9,664 bases of DNA from JAFGFG01 sp964442905 (GTDB taxonomy: Archaea; Aenigmatarchaeota; Aenigmatarchaeia; QMZP01; JAFGSV01). Every line of letters begins with the position of its first letter. Within the stretch, counting starts at the first letter, position 1. Positions 1 to 4,487 of this stretch are shown here, piece by piece. The stretch spans positions 1 through 9,664 of the forward strand of contig CAYUBD010000037.1 of assembly GCA_964442905.1 (NCBI GenBank), given 5' to 3'. The translations under genes and the position numbers were made by a program. The notes under the pieces were generated by a model. That model was given only the letters and a program-made list of their open reading frames with translations, ran no database searches and was not told where the DNA came from.

Positions 1-38
1 CTTTCACGGTCTGAATTTCTAATTGTTACAATGCCCAT
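1..38 (-). CDS. 5' end of a truncated minus-strand gene, product unknown
   Basis: The minus strand is open from an ATG at 38-36 to the left edge and encodes MGIVTIRNSDRE before it is cut off. An AT-rich TATA-like element (minus strand, about 67-58) is centred 24 nt upstream of the ATG, the spacing seen for the leaderless genes elsewhere in this window. That spacing is the main support, because twelve codons are too few to identify a family. It would be divergent from kae1 across a gap of about 185 nt. Confidence 0.4.
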   Translation of the reverse strand, partial: MGIVTIRNSDRE

Positions 39-56
39 TTTTTCACTTCTGAATCC

Positions 57-67
57 AATATAATTTA
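57..67 (-). promoter_or_regulatory. TATA-like box for the truncated minus-strand gene
   Basis: Read on the minus strand, the sequence is AAATTATATT, centred near 62. The candidate ATG at 38 lies 24 nt downstream, which matches a leaderless archaeal promoter. The call rests on spacing and composition only. Confidence 0.35.
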
Positions 68-194
68 TTGTCGGAAAGTTTTTTAAGTCAGAAATAAATA
101 CGAGTTAGTCGAAGAAAAGATTAATTGAGAATCTCCAGCCCCCGATTTGTGTTTCTTATCCATATTTCACAACTTCAAAGATAATTGGCGCAAA

Positions 195-204
195 AATTTT
201 AAAA
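195..204 (+). promoter_or_regulatory. TATA-like box of kae1
   Basis: The run AATTTTAAAA is centred about 25 nt before the ATG at 225. This favours a leaderless transcript starting at that codon rather than at the upstream in-frame ATGs at 147 and 210. Confidence 0.55.
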
Positions 205-224
205 CACGCATGCTAGTAATTGTT

Positions 225-1208
225 ATGTTGTGCCTGGGCATCGAGTCGACTGCGCATACTTTCGGTATAGGTGTATCTGACGGCAAAGGGACCATACTTG
301 CTAACCAGAGAGACACCTATAAGCCGAAGAAGGGTTGGGGTATAGTGCCAATGGATGCGAGAAAGCACCACGAGGAAGTTGCCGAAAGCGTCATGGAAGC
401 ATCATTAAAAGAAGCCGGGAAGACGTCAGACGATATCGATATCATAGCTTTCTCCCGGGGTCCTGGTCTGCCTCCATGCCTTTACGCCGGACTTAATTTT
501 TCCATGGAACTGGCAAAAAAACTGAAGAAGCCTCTTTTAGGTGTGAATCACTGCATAGCCCACATAGAGATAGGCAGGCTCACGACCAGGCTCAATGACC
601 CTGTGACGCTTTACGTTTCCGGTGCCAACACACAGGTAATTGCACATGTATCCGGTAAATACAGGATATTCGGCGAGACGCAGGATATCGGAATCGGCAA
701 CGCACTGGACAAATTCGGACGTGAGGCAGGATTCGAATTTCCGCATGGTCCAAAGATAGAGGAGATGGCACTTAAGGGCAAGTGGATAGGCATGCCTTAC
801 GTCGTGAAGGGGATGGACCTTTCATTTTCAGGGATAATCACTGAAGCCGCAAAGAAGCTGAATCGGGGTGATAAGCTTGAAGACGTATGCTATTCCCTGC
901 AGGAAACCATGTTTGCAATGGTGACGGAGGTTATCGAAAGGGCGCTTGCCCATACAGGAAAGAGGGAGGTACTTCTCACAGGCGGCGTAGCCGCAAACAA
1001 AAGGCTGGCTGAAATGATAGATATTATGTGCAGGGAGCGCGGAGCCAGGTCTGCGGTCGTTCCGTGGGAGTATTCAGGTGACAATGCGGCCATGATAGCG
1101 TGGACAGGCATACTGGCTCATAAATCCAAGCAGAGACCGCTAAACCTGAAGAAAGCCGGAGTCCTCCCGAGGTGGAGAACGGATGATGTAGAAACCACCT
1201 GGATGTAA
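225..1208 (+). CDS. kae1: KEOPS complex catalytic subunit Kae1 (tRNA t6A37 threonylcarbamoyltransferase)
   Basis: Kae1/TsaD/Qri7 family protein of 327 aa, the usual length for archaeal Kae1. The family transfers threonylcarbamoyl from threonylcarbamoyl-AMP to A37 of ANN-decoding tRNAs, within KEOPS with Bud32, Cgi121 and Pcc1. Visible motifs are the N-terminal ASKHA phosphate loop GIESTAH (5-11), SRGPGLPPCL (77-86), the metal-binding NHCIAH with His109 and His113, Tyr130 in LYVSGANTQ, DLSFSG (198-203), LTGGVAANKRL (251-261) and the third metal ligand Asp286 in EYSGDNAAM. The C-terminal RTDDVETTW is typical of Kae1. No Bud32 kinase domain is fused, unlike in methanococci and Thermoplasma, and no other KEOPS subunit is in the window. 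Two in-frame ATGs lie upstream (147, 210). The start at 225 is chosen because homologues begin at this point and a TATA-like box lies 25 nt upstream. Confidence 0.96.
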   Translation: MLCLGIESTAHTFGIGVSDGKGTILANQRDTYKPKKGWGIVPMDARKHHEEVAESVMEASLKEAGKTSDDIDIIAFSRGPGLPPCLYAGLNFSMELAKKLKKPLLGVNHCIAHIEIGRLTTRLNDPVTLYVSGANTQVIAHVSGKYRIFGETQDIGIGNALDKFGREAGFEFPHGPKIEEMALKGKWIGMPYVVKGMDLSFSGIITEAAKKLNRGDKLEDVCYSLQETMFAMVTEVIERALAHTGKREVLLTGGVAANKRLAEMIDIMCRERGARSAVVPWEYSGDNAAMIAWTGILAHKSKQRPLNLKKAGVLPRWRTDDVETTWM

Positions 1209-1225
1209 CGCTGTTTGCAGTTCAA

Positions 1226-1234
1226 TATTTAAAT
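1226..1234 (+). promoter_or_regulatory. TATA-like box in the kae1 downstream spacer
   Basis: TATTTAAAT lies 18 nt after the kae1 stop. Transcription would begin near 1255-1258. It could drive the micro-ORF at 1259, a structured RNA, or the small protein gene at 1446. It is palindromic over ATTTAAAT, so its direction is not certain. Confidence 0.4.
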
Positions 1235-1258
1235 GTGCGCTTATACATTACATTCTAT

Positions 1259-1327
1259 ATGTCACGAATTGCCGTGGGCCATATAGTATCTGTGCTCCTG
1301 CTGGTAGTCGTGACTGTACACGCATGA
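1259..1327 (+). CDS. possible 22-aa hydrophobic micro-ORF
   Basis: An ATG 28 nt after the centre of a TATA-like box opens a 22-codon frame, MSRIAVGHIVSVLLLVVVTVHA, ending in TGA at 1325-1327. The peptide is basic at the N-terminus and then strongly hydrophobic, like a single membrane span or the front of a signal peptide. It may be a genuine small membrane peptide, a leader peptide for the gene at 1446, or a remnant of a broken gene. It could equally be chance. No recognised Shine-Dalgarno precedes it, so it would need leaderless translation. Confidence 0.22.
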   Translation: MSRIAVGHIVSVLLLVVVTVHA

Positions 1328-1353
1328 GCAGGGATTTGCTTCCCGGCTCGTGC
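1322..1353 (+). other. strong RNA hairpin followed by T-rich sequence
   Basis: GCATGAGC (1322-1329) pairs with GCTCGTGC (1346-1353), with one T-G wobble. Inside this, GGGA (1331-1334) pairs with TCCC (1341-1344), separated from the outer stem by one A-G mismatch and closing a six-base loop. T-rich sequence (AGTTTTCTGTTTC) follows directly. It could be a terminator-like structure or part of a structured leader or small RNA whose transcript starts near 1256. The pairing is read directly from the sequence; the function is inferred. Confidence 0.4.
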
Positions 1354-1445
1354 AGTTTTCTGTTTCTGATAGAAATCTGTTTTGCGCCGGGTTGCTTTGC
1401 CTGCTCTGCAGGTATGAAATTTCAAGAGAGATGGAGTGTGGTGAT

Positions 1446-1802
1446 ATGGATGCAAGTGGTGCAGAAGACGCGGTCAGCAGCGACGAAATAATGTTCTGGG
1501 CGAGGATGAGGTCTACCTGCAGGAGGAGCGGCGACAACTATTTCAAGTCCGATGTCGCCATCCTGGGGCCGGGGCAGATCAACGGCGAGGAGAATGTGAA
1601 CGTCCATGTGGGAGTGCTCAAGGACAGACAGTACGATTCGGACTTACCTGACGAGTACGGAGTGACGTCCTTTAAAATGCCGAAGAATGTTTACCTTAAC
1701 TACAAAGAGTGTCGCAATTACGCCTGCCTCCATGTACTGGGAAAGCCCAGTGATGACATTTCGCTGACCAACAAAACCATAGAGATATACAGGGTACTCT
1801 AA
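1446..1802 (+). CDS. small hypothetical protein, unrecognised
   Basis: I do not recognise this 118-aa protein. It is soluble in character, with no membrane span, and is acidic at the N-terminus (MDASGAEDAV). The middle and C-terminal parts have alternating hydrophobic residues suggestive of beta structure, for example NVNVHVGVL and the ending TIEIYRVL. Three cysteines are present, two of them in ECRNYAC (C-x4-C); no known metal-binding pattern is evident. The start is chosen at the ATG at 1446 because GGTGAT abuts it, a close archaeal Shine-Dalgarno match. The same frame stays open upstream to a GTG at 1350 with another ATG at 1431, so the protein could be longer. It ends 41 nt before a convergent gene. 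It may be lineage-specific. Confidence that it is coding is moderate. Confidence 0.55.
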   Translation: MDASGAEDAVSSDEIMFWARMRSTCRRSGDNYFKSDVAILGPGQINGEENVNVHVGVLKDRQYDSDLPDEYGVTSFKMPKNVYLNYKECRNYACLHVLGKPSDDISLTNKTIEIYRVL

Positions 1803-1843
1803 GGAGCGCGGGCATTGCGCAGATGTAACGCGGCGGCGGGGCG

Positions 1844-2101
1844 TCACTGGGACTCTATGAAGACCTGGTCCCCTTCTCTCACCTTTTCAGCAACTTTCAT
1901 GCCTATGTCCTGACCTTTCGTTGCAGTTGTTAGAGGCTTGTGTTCTATCTGCATGCTGTCAATGGTCTGCTTGAAATTCGTGGTCGGGCCCTCTATTGAA
2001 ATGACGTCTCCTGCTTTGAGATCACCCGAAAGTTCGATTACGGCAACGCCTATCTTGCTGAAGTAGTGGGTTATTTTACCTACGAGCTTTTTCTCGCCCA
2101 T
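1844..2101 (-). CDS. EF-Tu domain 2-like small beta-barrel protein
   Basis: This is an 85-aa protein matching the small archaeal proteins annotated as translation elongation factor-like, which consist only of the domain-2 beta-barrel of EF-Tu-type GTPases. Recognisable stretches are VGKITHYFSKIGVAVIEL at the start, LKAGDVISIEGPTTNF in the middle, MQIEHKPL, and KVREGDQVFI at the end. There is no GTPase domain, and this length is normal for the family. Its biochemical role is not established; similar barrels occur at the C-terminus of some U32 peptidases involved in RNA or protein modification, so an RNA- or partner-binding adaptor is plausible. The ATG at 2101 is preferred over an in-frame TTG at 2113. 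It lies 50 nt downstream of the rhomboid gene on the same strand, with a possible promoter of its own. Confidence 0.82.
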   Translation of the reverse strand: MGEKKLVGKITHYFSKIGVAVIELSGDLKAGDVISIEGPTTNFKQTIDSMQIEHKPLTTATKGQDIGMKVAEKVREGDQVFIESQ

Positions 2102-2130
2102 ATGAATACACAATTCTTTTATCGAATGAC

Positions 2131-2140
2131 ACGTTAAAAG
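2131..2140 (-). promoter_or_regulatory. possible TATA-like box for the EF-Tu-like gene
   Basis: The minus strand reads CTTTTAACGT here, in the short gap after the rhomboid stop. Initiation would be near 2110, giving a leader of about 10 nt before the ATG at 2101, or an almost leaderless start at the TTG at 2113. A second AT-rich run (CGATAAAAG, 2124-2116) is too close to either start. Confidence 0.3.
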
Positions 2141-2150
2141 CTTTACTCAG

Positions 2151-2876
2151 CTACCACATCCATGCAAGAAGCAGCTTTGCAATCCCGTACAGGACTATCC
2201 CGACTATGAAATCTATGACCGAAAGCACGGCATGGCCTATGGTGACGACAAGACCTATCAGGGGCCATAGTATTAACAGAATGACCAGAAGCAGAATCAT
2301 GAATGCGACACCTTTGATGGAATCTCTGGGCTCGAAGTAGAAGACAATAAGCGAGCCTGTCACGAGCCCGCCTATGTGCGCCATGTACGCTATTCCCGTA
2401 TCACTGAGAGGTATGACAGCCAGGGCGGCCTGCGTGAGTATGTAGAGTATTGCGATTAAACCCAGTGGCATGGGAATTACGTAGAGCCTTATCATCTCCT
2501 TCGGCTTTATAATCATGGCAGCGCCCATGATGCCGAAGATGCAGCCTGATGCACCAACGGCGGGCATCGTGCTCGTCAGGCCGTATGCGAGATTGCCGGC
2601 CAGGCCTGATAGGAAGTATATGACGAGGAAACGCCTGGCATTCATCTCCTTCTCAACGACCCTGCCGAAGAAGTACAGCGCTATCATATTGAAGAAAAGG
2701 TGTGAAGCGTTCGCATGCAGGAAGAGCGAGGTGAACCAGCGCCATACTTCAAACATGTTCGCACCCGAGAAGTCAAGCAGCGTGAATGTCTGCTCCAGAA
2801 GCGCATCCGGCATACTGAATATTACAAGGAATATCGCGACGTTGATGAGTATCAGAGCTCTTGTCAGGGTTCCCAT
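2151..2876 (-). CDS. rhomboid family intramembrane serine protease
   Basis: Polytopic membrane protein of 241 aa with rhomboid (S54) motifs, which cleaves transmembrane substrates within the bilayer. Numbered from the ATG at 2876: WRWFTSLFLHAN (45-56, the L1-loop WR motif), HLFFNMIALYFFG (59-71, the TM2 HxxxN motif), the nucleophile Ser110 in GASGCIFG, and the catalytic His167 in AHIGGLVTG. Ser and His form the catalytic dyad and both are intact. After the six-helix core there are one or two further very hydrophobic segments at the C-terminus. The frame is open to an ATG at 2930, but the ATG at 2876 is preferred because it begins just before TM1 and a TATA-like box lies 25-28 nt upstream. The promoter appears to be shared with the divergent homing endonuclease. 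The substrate is unknown. Confidence 0.93.
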   Translation of the reverse strand: MGTLTRALILINVAIFLVIFSMPDALLEQTFTLLDFSGANMFEVWRWFTSLFLHANASHLFFNMIALYFFGRVVEKEMNARRFLVIYFLSGLAGNLAYGLTSTMPAVGASGCIFGIMGAAMIIKPKEMIRLYVIPMPLGLIAILYILTQAALAVIPLSDTGIAYMAHIGGLVTGSLIVFYFEPRDSIKGVAFMILLLVILLILWPLIGLVVTIGHAVLSVIDFIVGIVLYGIAKLLLAWMW

Positions 2877-2895
2877 ATTCCTTTGTTGTGTGAAG

Positions 2896-2907
2896 TGAAA
2901 TTTAAAC
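2896..2907. promoter_or_regulatory. bidirectional, near-palindromic TATA-like element
   Basis: The sequence TGAAATTTAAAC contains the palindrome TTTAAA at 2901-2906. On the plus strand its centre is 25-26 nt before the endonuclease ATG at 2929. On the minus strand it is 27-28 nt before the rhomboid ATG at 2876. Both distances fit leaderless archaeal initiation, and no other good TATA-like run lies at the right place for either gene. Confidence 0.5.
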
Positions 2908-2928
2908 GATGCCTGATAATTATGTTTC

Positions 2929-4017
2929 ATGAGTTATAAAACAGGTAGGCGTTATGATGTATGTGTTACCGATAAAAATAGGCATATATGGACTGAAAGA
3001 GAGCATCAAATTCTATTAAAAGAATATCATGAAAACAAAAAATCTATCCCTAAGCTACAGAAATTAATAGAGAAAAAATATGGATTTGAAATTCCCATTC
3101 CAACGATGTACAAGTGGATTGGTGGTAGAAAACCCAGTTTGAAAAGCCTCGCAATAAAAGAAAACCTGTACGATGATAAAGAATTCTGGTATCTCGTGGG
3201 AGTGTTGCATGGAGACGGGTATGTTTCTTATCACAACTCTTCTGGGTGCCTTATGATAGCAGTTAAGGATGATAAATATGCGATAATTTTAAAGAATTTA
3301 ATACAAAAGCTGTTTTCTTATGAGCCGCGTATAAAGAAGAGAGACGACTGCTCATACGTTTGCGTCTATACACTGGGAATTGTAGATATTTTTTCAAGAT
3401 TCAAATCTCCTGGTCGTTGGGATGTGTCAGAAGAAGTTTTAAGTGGTAATAACGATATCAAAGCTTCTTATATTAGAGGACTCTTTGATACAGATGGTCA
3501 TGTAGCTTTCTACCCAAGGAACGATGAGTATGGACGAATCGACACCGGTATATTTCTTAATATAGACAATACATCTGCCTCTCTTAATATACAGAAGCTG
3601 TTGAAAAGCCTGGGAATACTCTCAAGATACTATCTTATCAAATACAAGAAAGATGGTAAAAATTATAAAATAGACAGAATTGTCATAAAAAATCAAACAC
3701 ATGTTAGGAAATTTGTGGAACTGATTGGATTCTCTCACCCAAGAAAAGCTGAAACTTTGATGAAAGTCATCAAAAGTTATAAGGACGTAAATGTAAGATA
3801 TTTTGATACAAAAGTAATGATTTTGGATGTGCTAAAAGAACAAGAACTCTCAACTCAGAAAATATCAAATAAATTGAAAAGGTCGGATTCAACCATCAGA
3901 GAACATCTTCAGAAGCTTTTAGTGGAGAAAAAAATCGAGAAAAGAGAAAAATGTTTCAATAGATGGGGTGTTTGTAAAAAATCTATGTATAAAAAATATA
4001 TTTGGAGGATATTATGA
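2929..4017 (+). CDS. free-standing LAGLIDADG homing endonuclease with flanking helix-turn-helix domains
   Basis: A 362-aa protein with the two LAGLIDADG helices of a monomeric homing endonuclease, LVGVLHGDG (89-97) and YIRGLFDTDG (181-190); the acidic catalytic residues Asp96 and Asp189 are both present. Such enzymes cut long specific DNA sites and spread their own gene by repair. An N-terminal region (about 20-68, WTEREHQILLKEYHENKKS onward) looks like a helix-turn-helix, and a C-terminal region (about 291-345) looks like a winged helix. There are no intein splicing residues: the protein ends in its own stop and does not begin with Cys or Ser. The gene is visibly richer in A/T than its neighbours, with many AAA, ATA and TAT codons, suggesting acquisition. 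Its first eight residues nearly copy those of the next gene, which it overlaps by four bases (ATGA). Confidence 0.93.
   Translation: MSYKTGRRYDVCVTDKNRHIWTEREHQILLKEYHENKKSIPKLQKLIEKKYGFEIPIPTMYKWIGGRKPSLKSLAIKENLYDDKEFWYLVGVLHGDGYVSYHNSSGCLMIAVKDDKYAIILKNLIQKLFSYEPRIKKRDDCSYVCVYTLGIVDIFSRFKSPGRWDVSEEVLSGNNDIKASYIRGLFDTDGHVAFYPRNDEYGRIDTGIFLNIDNTSASLNIQKLLKSLGILSRYYLIKYKKDGKNYKIDRIVIKNQTHVRKFVELIGFSHPRKAETLMKVIKSYKDVNVRYFDTKVMILDVLKEQELSTQKISNKLKRSDSTIREHLQKLLVEKKIEKREKCFNRWGVCKKSMYKKYIWRIL
4004..4008 (+). promoter_or_regulatory. Shine-Dalgarno site of the resolvase-like gene inside the endonuclease 3' end
   Basis: GGAGG lies 5 nt before the ATG at 4014 and within the last codons of the endonuclease. 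It decides the start at 4014 over the in-frame ATG at 4002 and implies translation coupled to the upstream gene. Several genes here seem leaderless, so a strong site at this point is notable. Confidence 0.75.
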
Positions 4018-4403
4018 GCTATGCTCGTGGCAGGAGAGACTCATTGGGTGATGAATCCAATGATGCCCTGAAATTCGAGCACCTTCTAAAAGACAAGATT
4101 GTCAAAGCAGGTTTTACTGCAAGAAGAGTGCCTCTTTCCGGAAGGCAGAGGCCAGAAGGTGAGGAAGACATTCCCAATACGGATATAATAGTCGAGAACA
4201 AGTTCTTCTGTAAGGCAAAGACTACCAAAGCGAAAAAATATGTGTCATTTCCGATGGATGAAATAAACGAGCTTGAAACAGGAAAGCAGGATTTCCTTGC
4301 TTTCAACTTCCTGAGGACCCAGCCTTTCATTGTCGTGAGATTCGAGGATTTCCTGGATCTGCTCAGGTTGTGGAAGGAAAACGGAAGGAAATCTGAACGC
4401 TAG
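4014..4403 (+). CDS. PD-(D/E)XK nuclease superfamily protein, Holliday-resolvase-like, possibly catalytically altered
   Basis: This 129-aa protein resembles small PD-(D/E)XK nucleases of the Hjc-like/phage resolvase type. Support comes from the helical N-terminus, ARRVPLSGRQ (36-45; family RRVPLSG), an acidic residue Asp57 in TDIIVENKFF, the beta-hairpin into CKAKTTK (66-72), and the C-terminal QPFIVVRFEDFLDLL (103-117; family pattern of a strand then a helix). In relatives the second strand carries ExK; aligned that way this protein has Lys67-Ala-Lys69, so the acidic residue is replaced. Another reading uses Glu61-Asn-Lys63, but this sits very close to Asp57. The start at 4014 follows from GGAGG at 4004-4008 and homology of the MSY-GRR start to the upstream ORF. 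It overlaps the endonuclease stop by four bases. The family assignment is by motif only; activity is uncertain. Confidence 0.68.
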   Translation: MSYARGRRDSLGDESNDALKFEHLLKDKIVKAGFTARRVPLSGRQRPEGEEDIPNTDIIVENKFFCKAKTTKAKKYVSFPMDEINELETGKQDFLAFNFLRTQPFIVVRFEDFLDLLRLWKENGRKSER

Positions 4404-4426
4404 AGTGATAAAGCTAGAGTGATAAA
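4399..4426 (+). repeat. two tandem copies of a 14-bp unit
   Basis: GCTAGAGTGATAAA occurs at 4399-4412 and again, without a gap, at 4413-4426. The first copy contains the TAG stop of the resolvase-like gene. It looks like a local slippage duplication; no function is evident. Confidence 0.85.
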
Positions 4427-4458
4427 TATAAAAACCAGCAATGAAAATATAAGATAAT

Positions 4459-4468
4459 CTTTTAATTA
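4459..4468 (+). promoter_or_regulatory. TATA-like box of acs
   Basis: CTTTTAATTA is centred about 25 nt before the ATG at 4488, giving a leaderless start there. A second candidate, AATATAAG near 4446-4453, would suit the in-frame ATG at 4473, so the choice is not certain. Confidence 0.45.
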
Positions 4469-4487
4469 ACTGATGGAAGTAGTGTTG

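Noticed and set aside
147..224. N-terminal extension of Kae1 from upstream ATGs
   Set aside because: The extra 26 residues do not resemble any Kae1 N-terminus, and the TATA-like box at 195-204 would lie inside them.
1260..1360. Possible tRNA suggested by GGGATTTGCTTCCC as a T-arm
   Set aside because: The loop lacks the TTC core, and no acceptor stem, D-arm or anticodon arm could be assembled around it.
1262..1537. Minus-strand ORF of 91 codons in the spacer and across the small gene
   Set aside because: The composition is low in charged residues and rich in Ser/Pro in the way of a shadow frame. It has no plausible start signal and conflicts with the better-supported plus-strand frame.
2929..4403. 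Endonuclease plus resolvase-like frame read as an intein-containing or intron-split gene
   Set aside because: The endonuclease has its own start and TGA stop, no N-terminal Cys/Ser splice residue and no C-terminal His-Asn. The downstream gene is in a different frame with its own GGAGG and ATG.
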